64,000 nt of DNA from positions 1 through 64,000 of the forward strand of contig DATLXU010000136.1 of assembly GCA_035575515.1 (NCBI GenBank). The letters run 5' to 3'. Shown one piece after another: positions 8,876-16,296 of the stretch (position 1 is the first letter of the stretch; every line of letters starts with the position of its first letter). The position numbers and the translations under genes are program-made. The notes beneath the pieces were generated by a model. It made no database searches. It saw only the letters and a program-made list of their open reading frames with translations, and was not told the DNA's origin. This DNA is from DATLXU01 sp035575515 (GTDB taxonomy: Bacteria; Acidobacteriota; Blastocatellia; UBA7656).

Positions 8876-9272
8876 AGAGCAAGCGAGAAGCATCAAAATC
8901 GAAGACCACAATGATCTCGTAATAGTCCGCGCCTGCGTGCGCGATGCAGCAATCGAGATGGGATTCAGCCACATAGATCAAGTCAGACTCGTGACAGCCG
9001 CGAGCGAGCTTGCGCGCAACATCACTCGATACACCGAAGGCGGGCGCGCAGAGATTAGCCGCGTGCGCGAGCCTGGCCGTCGCGGGCTTCGCATACGGTT
9101 TGAAGATCGCGGGAAGGGAATTGCCGACATCGCGCTTGCGATGACCGACGGCTATTCGACGAGTCGGGGGCTTGGCAAGGGATTGCCGGGCGCGCGCCGC
9201 CTCGTTGACGATTTCAAGATAGAGTCGGAAATGGGCAAGGGAACAATCGTCACAATAACGAAATGGCTGTAG
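8868..9272 (+). CDS. rsbT: RsbT-type serine/threonine kinase (stressosome switch kinase)
   Basis: A 134-aa HATPase of the anti-sigma-factor kinase family. The N box (ELARNI), G1 box (FEDRGKGI) and G2 box (GLGKGLPGARRLVDDF) are all intact. RsbT phosphorylates RsbR and RsbS, then leaves the complex to activate a downstream partner. It overlaps rsbS by eight bases. In Bacillus the partner is the RsbU phosphatase; no RsbU or sigB gene is present here, so the partner is unknown and may be one of the two downstream fusion proteins. Confidence 0.92.
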   Translation: MPEEQARSIKIEDHNDLVIVRACVRDAAIEMGFSHIDQVRLVTAASELARNITRYTEGGRAEISRVREPGRRGLRIRFEDRGKGIADIALAMTDGYSTSRGLGKGLPGARRLVDDFKIESEMGKGTIVTITKWL

Positions 9273-10435
9273 CGATTTTGGATTGTCAGAGACGCAGCTC
9301 AGAGAGCTATGGTTTATGCTTCTTCGATCCAGAATCCAAAATCCAAAATCTGAAATCCAAAATCGAAAAAGGGCTGGCGAAGGTGAGAAGCTTCGAATCG
9401 GTCATCGTCGCTGAAGAGGCGCACATAGGGCAGGCCAAACGAGTCGTGCGGCGGTGCGCTTCGGAAGCGGGCTTCGGCGAGCGACAGCTTGCCGAAATTG
9501 AAATCGCCATCAACGAGATAGCTACAAACTCCGTGAAGTTCGGGCGCGGCACGGGGCGCATCTTTTTCGCCCCGGCCGATGAGTCGCTTGATAACGCAGG
9601 TCTGGAGATAATCTACATGGATAAAGGGCCGGGCATTGAAGACCTCAACGGCGCGCTCGAAGATGGGTTCACGACGGCAGGCTCGCTCGGCGCGGGGCTT
9701 GGCGCGATTAAACGAATGGCCGACGAGTTTCATATTTATTCAACACCTGAGCGACAGACCTTTCGCCTCCCGCTGTATGGTCGCACGACTCACGGAACGG
9801 TGATCGTTTTCAAGAAGTGGCTCAACGCTAAGCCTCGTGAGCAGTCATCGCGGCGCGAGCTTTGGGCGGCGATGACTCGCGCTTCTCAAGACGGCGAGGC
9901 CAATGGCGACGCATATATCATCAGGCGTGATGGCGACCGGCGCTTGGTCGCGGTCATTGATGGATTGGGGCACGGATTCGGGGCGAAGGAAGCGGCGAGC
10001 GAAACCTTAGCCGTGATCGAAAAGCGCGCTACGGAGCCGCTCGAAAATATCCTGAGAGTCGCGCACGAATCGCTCAAACAGACGCGGGGCGCGGTTGCCG
10101 GTCTGGCTGCGATTGATCTCGCGAAGGGCGTGATCGAATTCGCCGGGATAGGCAACACGGATTGCCGCGTTTTAGGCGGACGCGATGCTGTAAGATTTAT
10201 CTCGCTCAATGGCACGCTCGGCTCGCGTATGGAACGCGTGAAGGTATTCAGGGAGCAGTTGCCAAAGGTTGCGACTGTTGTTATGACAACGGATGGGGTA
10301 TCCGAGCGATGGGACGCCGCGAATTATCCGGGGCTGTTGGGCCAGCACCCTTCGCTTTTGTGCGCGGCCATCCTACGCGACTTCTCTCGTCCGAACGATG
10401 ACGCGACGATTGTGTGCGGGAGGCTGCAGACTTGA
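9263..10435 (+). CDS. RsbT-like ATPase fused to SpoIIE/RsbX-like PP2C phosphatase
   Basis: A two-domain protein. An anti-sigma-type HATPase (NEIATNSVKFG, DKGPGIED, GSLGAGLGAIKRM) is followed by a PP2C/SpoIIE-type phosphatase (VAVIDGLGHGFGAKEAA, VVMTTDGVSERW, NDDATIV). The phosphatase half probably resets the stressosome by dephosphorylating RsbR/RsbS, as RsbX does. ATG at 9263 gives 390 aa, but its first 40 codons lie in a repeat element. GTG at 9383, which leads into VRSFESVIVAEEAHIGQ, is an equally likely true start (350 aa). It is transcribed with rsbT. Confidence 0.85.
   Translation: MAVAILDCQRRSSESYGLCFFDPESKIQNLKSKIEKGLAKVRSFESVIVAEEAHIGQAKRVVRRCASEAGFGERQLAEIEIAINEIATNSVKFGRGTGRIFFAPADESLDNAGLEIIYMDKGPGIEDLNGALEDGFTTAGSLGAGLGAIKRMADEFHIYSTPERQTFRLPLYGRTTHGTVIVFKKWLNAKPREQSSRRELWAAMTRASQDGEANGDAYIIRRDGDRRLVAVIDGLGHGFGAKEAASETLAVIEKRATEPLENILRVAHESLKQTRGAVAGLAAIDLAKGVIEFAGIGNTDCRVLGGRDAVRFISLNGTLGSRMERVKVFREQLPKVATVVMTTDGVSERWDAANYPGLLGQHPSLLCAAILRDFSRPNDDATIVCGRLQT
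9272..9365. repeat. heptad-repeat palindrome (element N)
   Basis: Right arm 9326-9365 has five consecutive AAATCCA-type heptads. Left arm 9272-9289 (GATTTTGGATT) is complementary to them. It overlaps the presumed 5' end of the ATPase/PP2C gene, where it would encode FDPESKIQNLKSKIEKG. Confidence 0.65.
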
Positions 10436-10441
10436 TTAAAC

Positions 10442-10547
10442 AATTGCCAGTTTTCAGTTGCCAGAGTAAGAGTCCCGCCTTGAAACAGGCTCCAGGAGCC
10501 GCTTTCAGGGATTCTCGTTCTTGCAACTGACGATTGACAACTGGCAA
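10442..10547. repeat. heptad-repeat palindrome with core hairpin (element B)
   Basis: Left arm 10442-10470 (TTGCCAG, TTTTCAG, TTGCCAG words) is complementary to right arm 10511-10547. The core hairpin 10477-10510 (GCCTTGAAACAGGCT...AGCCGCTTTCAGGG) is the one shared with elements A and C. It fills the gap between the PP2C fusion and the kinase fusion genes. Confidence 0.72.
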
Positions 10548-10561
10548 CAGGAGAAAAAGGC

Positions 10562-11929
10562 TTGACTGCTGAGTTATTTCATCCTGACAGCGCCGAGCTG
10601 CGCCGCGAAAAGATAGGCTCGATATTTGTTAAAAGCGAAGCCGATATAGTTCGCGTGCGAGACCGCGTGCGGCTGGCCGCGCGCGAGCTTGGGTTCGACA
10701 ACGTCTCGCAGATAAAGCTGACGACCGCCGTCTCTGAGCTTACGCGCAACATCTACGAGTACGCGCGAACAGGCAGCATCACTGTTTCCGTGATAGAGCG
10801 CGATGGCCGCGTAGGCATGGAGATAATCTGCGAGGATCAGGGACCGGGCATTGCCGATCTCGATAAAGTTATATCGGGCGAGTTTCAATCGAAGTCGGGG
10901 CTTGGGCGCGGGCTTTCGGGTTCGCGCCGATTGATGGACGAGTTCTCAATTGAAAGCGAAGTCGGGCGCGGCACGCGAATCGAAGCGATCAAGTGGTTTG
11001 ATGAAGAGCAGAAGCCGCTCAAGACCGTGGATGAGATTCGCAGCCTTTTCTTTTCCGCCAGCGAGTCGAGCATAATCGAGGAGCTTCAATCGCAAAACAG
11101 CGAGCTTGTGCGTGTGCTTGCGGAATTGACCAGGAGCCGCCGAGACCTTGAGCAGACGAACCGCGAGCTTCAAGAGGCCAACGAGAAGCTTAGGCAAGTT
11201 GACGAGATGAAGTCGCGCTTCATCTCAACAATCGCGCACGAAGTCCGCACGCCATTGAATGCGATGACGGGACTGATCACAGTGCTTGCCCGCGACCGCA
11301 CCGACCCTCTCACGCCACGCCAGCGCGAAACCGTCGAGCGGCTGGATAAATCTGCGAAGATGCTCATACAACTCGTCAATGACCTGCTTGACCTTTCGCG
11401 GCTACAAGCGCGCAGGATGCAGGTGAAGATTCAAGAGTTCGACCTGGCTGAATTGATAGATTCGATCTGCAATGGATTGAAGCAAACGGCAGCCGACAAG
11501 GGAGTCAGCCTGACCTGCGACATCGCGCCTGACATCCCAAAGATCAAGAGCGATCCAACAAAAGTGGCGCAGGTGATAACTAATCTCACATCGAACGCCA
11601 TCAAGTTCACGCCCTCAGGCGGATCAGTTACCATCAAAGCCGCGCGCGACGTGGGCGGGCTGTGGCGCGTCGAAGTCATTGACACAGGCATAGGGATTGC
11701 CGAAGATCAGATACCGCACATCTTCGAAGAGTTCCGACAGGTCAACATCTCAAGCCCGCATCATTCGGGCGGCACCGGGCTTGGGCTTCCGATAAGCAAG
11801 CGGCTTGTGGAGCTGCTCGGCGGCAGGCTCAAGGTGATAAGCGCGCCGGGCGCAGGCTCGAACTTCATGGTCATCTGGCCTGCGGACGTTCGCGCCTTTG
11901 TGGATGAATCGGTCATAGCCGAAGGATGA
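10562..11929 (+). CDS. RsbT-like ATPase fused to a sensor histidine kinase
   Basis: The product has 455 aa. Residues about 20-145 form an RsbT/SpoIIAB-like HATPase (SELTRNIYEYA, CEDQGPGI, GLGRGLSGSRRLMDEF). Residues about 170-215 are a coiled coil. Then comes a HisKA domain with His226 in FISTIAHEVRTPLN, and a HATPase_c with N box NLTSNAIKFTPSG, G1 DTGIGIAED and G2 GGTGLGLPISKRL. It has no membrane segment, so it is cytoplasmic. The start is TTG 10562 with AGGAG upstream. The layout suggests that stressosome signals, delivered by RsbT exchange or by the N-terminal ATPase, feed a His-Asp phosphorelay. No response regulator is adjacent. Confidence 0.88.
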   Translation: MTAELFHPDSAELRREKIGSIFVKSEADIVRVRDRVRLAARELGFDNVSQIKLTTAVSELTRNIYEYARTGSITVSVIERDGRVGMEIICEDQGPGIADLDKVISGEFQSKSGLGRGLSGSRRLMDEFSIESEVGRGTRIEAIKWFDEEQKPLKTVDEIRSLFFSASESSIIEELQSQNSELVRVLAELTRSRRDLEQTNRELQEANEKLRQVDEMKSRFISTIAHEVRTPLNAMTGLITVLARDRTDPLTPRQRETVERLDKSAKMLIQLVNDLLDLSRLQARRMQVKIQEFDLAELIDSICNGLKQTAADKGVSLTCDIAPDIPKIKSDPTKVAQVITNLTSNAIKFTPSGGSVTIKAARDVGGLWRVEVIDTGIGIAEDQIPHIFEEFRQVNISSPHHSGGTGLGLPISKRLVELLGGRLKVISAPGAGSNFMVIWPADVRAFVDESVIAEG

Positions 11930-12128
11930 AAGCAATAAATGCTGAGAGCCGAGCGGTCAGACCGCTTCGATGGCGGTTGTAACGGGCGCGGACCCGATGC
12001 GAATCGCGCGCGGCGCGGTTCTCTATTGCGCGCATACTGTGAGCGCGGTTTATTCCGGACTGTTATCGCGTAAAGGTCACAGGCGCGCTGCGAAGATTCG
12101 TCAGAGTGTTGTAGCCTGTCACCTGCGC

Positions 12129-12387
12129 TTACTGCCCGGATTGAATCAACTGCTCAAGCCTGCTGTCACGACTCACTACGCGAGTTGTCGGGTAGCTGAG
12201 TTGTTCGAGCGCCACTCCGTTTATTTTGGTGTCGTTGGTTATCATCGCCTTGCCATTGACGCGAATTTGATGATTGCTTTGGTTGATGCGAGAAATATAG
12301 CCGATTTAGTTTACGCGGGGATCCGAGAGTCACAATCTTGTTGGAACGGGTTGCCTTGTCGCCTGAAAATACAGCCATCGAAGTCAT
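12129..12387 (-). pseudogene. possible frameshifted remnant of an unknown small protein
   Basis: On the minus strand one frame opens at ATG 12387 and reads protein-like text (DKATRSNKIVTLGSPRKLN). A different frame downstream reads YISRINQSNHQIRVNGK and continues to a TAA at 12131-12129. Joining them needs one frameshift near 12300. The downstream part (NGKAMITNDTKINGVALEQL) looks coding, but no family was recognised. It may be a decayed gene or chance. Confidence 0.25.
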
Positions 12388-12449
12388 GTCAAACTAATCC
12401 GTTTGCTCGTTCTAACAAGGGGTGATCCAAATCTCGTAAACAGCGAATC

Positions 12450-12524
12450 CTTGCCAGTGAGCCGCCCAGCTAGTTGGGGATTTAACCTAACAGGTGGGAA
12501 GCTGGCCTCCGACCCACTGGCAAG
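12450..12524. other. nested stem-loop structure in a gene-free stretch
   Basis: Three nested helices can form: CTTGCCAGTG (12450-12459) with CACTGGCAAG (12515-12524), a perfect 10-bp pair; CCAGCT (12466-12471) with AGCTGG (12500-12505); and GTTGGG (12473-12478) with CCTAAC (12486-12491) using one G-T pair. It could be a small structured RNA or a palindromic mobile remnant. The strand is undetermined and no convincing promoter or T-run flanks it. Confidence 0.4.
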
Positions 12525-12762
12525 ACGGCGTCGCGCGCTGGACTCCGAGTCAAGGCCCTTCAATCAATAGTTGTTTGATTGCCTGTCAGAGGCAGCGCGC
12601 GGGGGCGTGTTGTTTTGTGATTGGCTTTCAGTCGCATATGCTCGATGCTGCAAACCAGCACCGAAAGCGCGGTCGTCAGAGCTACAATTATAAGGAGCAT
12701 TATTGCCTCTCCGGTTCAGAAGCGGTTGCGCTGGCAGTCGCTTAGGTCTCGTTGTCAAAAAG

Positions 12763-12803
12763 AATCGGCGCTGTAACGGCTGAACCCGTTCGCAGCGCCG
12801 ATT
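12763..12803 (-). terminator. intrinsic terminator downstream of the 25-codon ORF
   Basis: A perfect 11-bp stem, AATCGGCGCTG (12763-12773) with CAGCGCCGATT (12793-12803), with an inner AACGG/CCGTT pairing. On the minus strand it is followed by CTTTTTG (complement of 12756-12762). On the plus strand it is followed by TTTTC, so it may act in both directions. Confidence 0.65.
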
Positions 12804-12917
12804 TTCAATCTCACAGAGCCGCGAGCGATGTGACGGCTGTTCGATTGTTCAACGAGTCAGCGGATGATCATCGCTGAAAGAATCCGCGTACTATTCTTGG
12901 AACTTACTTTCGCGGCG

Positions 12918-12995
12918 TCAGGGCGCGATCACTTCTTCTATTCCAATCTCAGTTAAGATCACGCCCTCGCTATAAATGGCTCCGCTGCAAATCAT
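12918..12995 (-). CDS. 25-aa small protein of unknown function
   Basis: An ORF of 25 codons plus TGA on the minus strand, starting MICSGAIYSEG and ending VIAP. A perfect AGGAGG site (13006-13001) lies five bases before ATG 12995, inside the strong context AAAAGGAGG. A candidate promoter (13089-13061) and an intrinsic terminator (12803-12763) bracket it as a short transcription unit. The peptide has a single Cys and is acidic (TEIGIEE). It is not a recognised toxin, leader or RiPP precursor. It may be a genuine microprotein; no neighbouring modification or transport gene was recognised. Confidence 0.5.
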   Translation of the reverse strand: MICSGAIYSEGVILTEIGIEEVIAP

Positions 12996-13060
12996 CGTAG
13001 CCTCCTTTTGCGGGTTGAGTGATGAAGCGAACCACTTTCACGATGCGCTTCTTGTCTTGC

Positions 13061-13089
13061 CCTGTAAAGGATTTGTAAGTTAGAGGCAA
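13061..13089 (-). promoter_or_regulatory. candidate promoter of the 25-codon ORF
   Basis: On the minus strand TTGCCT (13089-13084), a 17-base spacer and TACAGG (13066-13061). This would start a transcript near 13054, about 60 bases before the ATG. The rest of 13100-13320 shows no gene. Confidence 0.35.
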
Positions 13090-13322
13090 TAATGTTTAAT
13101 CAGCCTCCATTGCCTACCCAATGTTAATCAGTCAGCAGGTGTGCACCGGTCAATACTCTTGATTCACACATGGCATTTACCCTCTCTTTCAAAGTTTTTT
13201 CTTACGGCGACCTTGATTAGAGCAACGTGCGTGCCGCCATTTCACCATCAACAATAGCCGAAGCCACTTGCGTAATATCAACGACTTAGCTGGTTGAGCC
13301 AGAAATCCTATGCGTTGGCAGA

Positions 13323-13430
13323 GTGTGAACCTGCTATACACATCCTCAAGCCGTCAAATTAAGTGTGAGAATTAAAGGAGGTTAAGGCGAGTGTGTAGCA
13401 GGTTCACACTGGTGAACCTGCTACACACTC
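13323..13430. repeat. perfect 19-bp hairpin plus a third copy of its arm
   Basis: 13389-13407 (GAGTGTGTAGCAGGTTCAC) and 13412-13430 are perfect inverted repeats with a four-base loop. A diverged further copy (GTGTGAACCTGCTATACACA) lies at 13323-13342, separated by a region with AAAGGAGG. It is downstream of the minus-strand permease gene, but no T-run follows, so it looks more like a palindromic repeat than a terminator. Confidence 0.6.
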
Positions 13431-13483
13431 TCAAAGAAGGACGCTGCAACACAGTAAGCCATAAAGTCGGTCAGTGAATAATC

Positions 13484-16054
13484 TCACTCGTACCTGAGCG
13501 CCACCATCGGATCAACCTTCGTCGCCCTGAGCGCGGGTATGGAGATTGACACAAGAGCGATTGCGGCAAGCACCAGCGGAATCACTATGTAGGTGCCAAG
13601 GTCAATCGCGCTGACGCCAAACAACAGGCTTGACGTAAAGCCCGGCCACATCGAGGCTGACATAGCGCCAAGCGCGAGCGCGGCTGCGGCCCCTATGATC
13701 GTGCCGGCAATCGCAAGCGTCATCCCCTGCCGGATGACCATCTTAAGAATATCTCCGCCCTGCGCGCCCAGCGCCATCCGTATGCCTATCTCGTGCGTGC
13801 GCTGCGTGACCGAGTAGCTCATCACGCCGTATATCCCAATCGCCGCAAGCACGAGAGCTATGCCAGCGAAGATCGCAAGCAGCGCCATATAGAGGCGCGG
13901 CTGCGAGATGGATTCGCTCACGATTGTATCGAGCGTCTTCACGAAATAAACGGGCTGGAACGGATCAACGTCTTGAATCGCCTTGCGCACGGTGGCGGTC
14001 GCCGCTTCCGGGTCGGTCTTCGTGCGGACGATGAGGGCCGTGTAGCGGTCCGGCTCGTCGCTTTGAAAGTAGGGGACGTAGATCTGCGAATTGGGCGCAT
14101 CCTCGCTCAGCTTTGAGGTCTTAACGTCTGCAACCACGCCGACTATTCTGAGCCGCTTTGGCGGATCGCCCGGCAGCACTATGCGCTTGTCAATTGCGCT
14201 CTGGCCGGGCCAGAACCGCTCGGCCATGCCCTTGTTGATGATGACTGTGAGCGGCGCTTCCGATCCTTCGCTTTCTTCTTTACGCTCGATTCGATCCCGC
14301 TGATCGAAAGCCCGGCCTTCTAAGATGCGAATGCCCATGGCTTCAAAATAGTTCTCGCTTATCGTCGAAGCGTTTGCGCTGTAAGTCTCGTCGGGCGACT
14401 CTCGTCCCTCGATGTTGAAGCTGGTTTCGGTCTTTCCTTCGGTCAAAGGGATTATGTTTATTAGACCCGCCGCCTGCACTTCGTTGCGGTTCTGCTGGAT
14501 GCGCTCAAGCGCCGCGTCGTAGAACTGAATCATCCTCTTTGCGTCAGGCTCGTAGGCGCCGGTCTCTTCATCTACCGTAGAATACTTCAACAAGGGCAGC
14601 GTCATCTGCATCGTCAGCACTCTGTCCGAGTTGAATCCGGGATCAACCTTCTGCAAGGATAGAAAACTCTTGAGCATAAGCGCCGCGCCAATCAGCAACA
14701 CGGTCGTCAGCGCGACCTCCGAAACGACTATGAAGGTGCGGATGCGCCTTGCCGCGCCGCCTGCGGTCGAGCCTCGCCCGCCCTCTTTCAGCGTTTCGTT
14801 CAGATTCGGCTTAGAAGCCTGGAGCGCAGGCACAAGCCCGAAGATTATCCCCGTCAGCACGGAGATCAACAGGGTGAATAGCAGCACGAATCCGTCAATG
14901 CCGATTTCGTCGAGTCTCGGCAGCTTCGGAGGGTTCAACGCGATGAGCAGCTTAATTCCCGCAAACGCAACCGCAAGCCCAAGCGCGCCGCCTGCGACGC
15001 CGAGCATAACGCTTTCCGTCAGCAACTGTCTTATCAATCGAGCGCGGCCCGCGCCCAACGCTACGCGAATCGCAATCTCTTTTTGCCGCCGCGCCGCACG
15101 CGCCAAAAGCAGGTTCGCCACATTGGCGCACGCTATCAGCAGCACAAGCCCGACCGCCACGAGCAGCAGAACGAACGCCGGTTTCATGTTGCCGACGATT
15201 TGCTGATGAAGCGGAACGAGCCTCACGCTGCGCCCGCGATTCGTTGCCTGAAAGTCGCGCTCAAGCTGCCCGGCGATGTTCGTTAAATCCGCTTCGGCCT
15301 GATTTATGGGTACGTTCGGTTTGAGACGCCCGATGATTTGCAGGAAGCTCCACTTGCGCTGCCCTGCTTCGGTTTTCAGCCGGTCGGGAGTTATGACGGA
15401 AGGCAAGCGAGCCGGGTCGCTTATGTCGAAAGACATCGGAATCCATATGTCGTCATCGGCGAGTTTTTCGTCGTAAGGGGCAGGCGCGCGAAATTCTGGT
15501 CCCATCACTCCGATTACTTTGTAGTTGGCGCCGTTAATCATCAAATCTTCGCCGATAACCTCTTTGCTCGCAGCAAACCGTCGCTTCCACAACCCATCGC
15601 TTATGATTGCAACGCGCTCAGCGCCCGCCTGATCTGCGTTCGAGGCGAAGTTGTTGCCGAGCGCCTGCTTCACGCCAAGCACGTTGAAGAAGTTCGCTGA
15701 AACGAATGCGCCTTGAATGCGCTCCGGCACGTCGCCGCGACTTATGTTGAAATCGTCATAAGAGTAGCTGGCCATCGCTTCAAGCGTGTTATTGCGGTCG
15801 CGGTAGTCCTTGAAGTCCAATATAGAAACCGGGCTGGTCGTCATCCCTTTGTTTACGTTCGTCCCCCACATAACGATGAGGCGGTCGGGTTCGTTGTAAG
15901 GGAGCGGGCGAAGCAGCACGGCGTTGACCACGCTGAAGATTGCAGTGTTAGCTCCAGTGCCAATCGCAAGCGCGAGTATGGCTACAATCGTCAGCACCTT
16001 ATCCTTCATCAGCACCCTTAGGCCAAATCGAATATCTTTAAGAAAGTTCTCCAT
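13484..16054 (-). CDS. MacB/FtsX-like permease of the ADOP family
   Basis: An 856-aa inner-membrane protein. The N-terminal block (MENFLKDIRFGLRVLMKDK, then AILALAIGTGANTAIFSVVN) is the signature of acidobacterial duplicated orphan permeases. Two MacB-type periplasmic domains alternate with FtsX-type four-helix permease units. The repeated EIAIRVALGAGRARL and HEIGIRMALGAQGGD segments mark the two halves. There is no adjacent ATPase gene, as is usual for these orphans. Its role is presumed export or mechanotransmission; the substrate is unknown. ATG 16054 has GGAGGAG upstream, whereas a start at 16102 would add unrelated residues. Confidence 0.9.
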   Translation of the reverse strand: MENFLKDIRFGLRVLMKDKVLTIVAILALAIGTGANTAIFSVVNAVLLRPLPYNEPDRLIVMWGTNVNKGMTTSPVSILDFKDYRDRNNTLEAMASYSYDDFNISRGDVPERIQGAFVSANFFNVLGVKQALGNNFASNADQAGAERVAIISDGLWKRRFAASKEVIGEDLMINGANYKVIGVMGPEFRAPAPYDEKLADDDIWIPMSFDISDPARLPSVITPDRLKTEAGQRKWSFLQIIGRLKPNVPINQAEADLTNIAGQLERDFQATNRGRSVRLVPLHQQIVGNMKPAFVLLLVAVGLVLLIACANVANLLLARAARRQKEIAIRVALGAGRARLIRQLLTESVMLGVAGGALGLAVAFAGIKLLIALNPPKLPRLDEIGIDGFVLLFTLLISVLTGIIFGLVPALQASKPNLNETLKEGGRGSTAGGAARRIRTFIVVSEVALTTVLLIGAALMLKSFLSLQKVDPGFNSDRVLTMQMTLPLLKYSTVDEETGAYEPDAKRMIQFYDAALERIQQNRNEVQAAGLINIIPLTEGKTETSFNIEGRESPDETYSANASTISENYFEAMGIRILEGRAFDQRDRIERKEESEGSEAPLTVIINKGMAERFWPGQSAIDKRIVLPGDPPKRLRIVGVVADVKTSKLSEDAPNSQIYVPYFQSDEPDRYTALIVRTKTDPEAATATVRKAIQDVDPFQPVYFVKTLDTIVSESISQPRLYMALLAIFAGIALVLAAIGIYGVMSYSVTQRTHEIGIRMALGAQGGDILKMVIRQGMTLAIAGTIIGAAAALALGAMSASMWPGFTSSLLFGVSAIDLGTYIVIPLVLAAIALVSISIPALRATKVDPMVALRYE

Positions 16055-16107
16055 AACTCCTCCAATGGAACAGCCCTGTCGCGCGCAACCTGACCTGAGC
16101 AAATGGA

Positions 16108-16296
16108 TTATTCATATTTGCAGTTAAAGAAAGACCCAGGAGACGCATCAAACAAATCCTGCGCCAGTAAAATCGCAGAGCGCAATTTATCATTCAATGC
16201 TTCTAAAGGCAACGATGAAAAAAATGAGCCGGACGGTGAACCTTCTTCCAAATCCTCAAAGCATTTTTGATTTATAAAACGTCCATAATCTTTCAA
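16108..16296 (-). CDS. hypothetical 62-aa protein, translationally coupled to MFS gene
   Basis: A frame starting with TTG that overlaps the TGA stop of the MFS transporter (ATTGA junction). It reads MKDYGRFINQKCFEDLEEG, is soluble and acidic in its middle, and matches no family I recognise. The overlap geometry favours reinitiation, but an unremarkable open frame after the MFS stop cannot be excluded. Confidence 0.3.
   Translation of the reverse strand: MKDYGRFINQKCFEDLEEGSPSGSFFSSLPLEALNDKLRSAILLAQDLFDASPGSFFNCKYE

Noticed and set aside
11970..12425. 151-codon plus-strand frame
   Set aside because: No Shine-Dalgarno, odd composition with many Cys/His/Arg, no domain; the opposite strand holds more protein-like fragments.
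12494..12758. Frames of 83 and 64 codons on opposite strands
   Set aside because: Neither has a ribosome-binding site or plausible protein composition.
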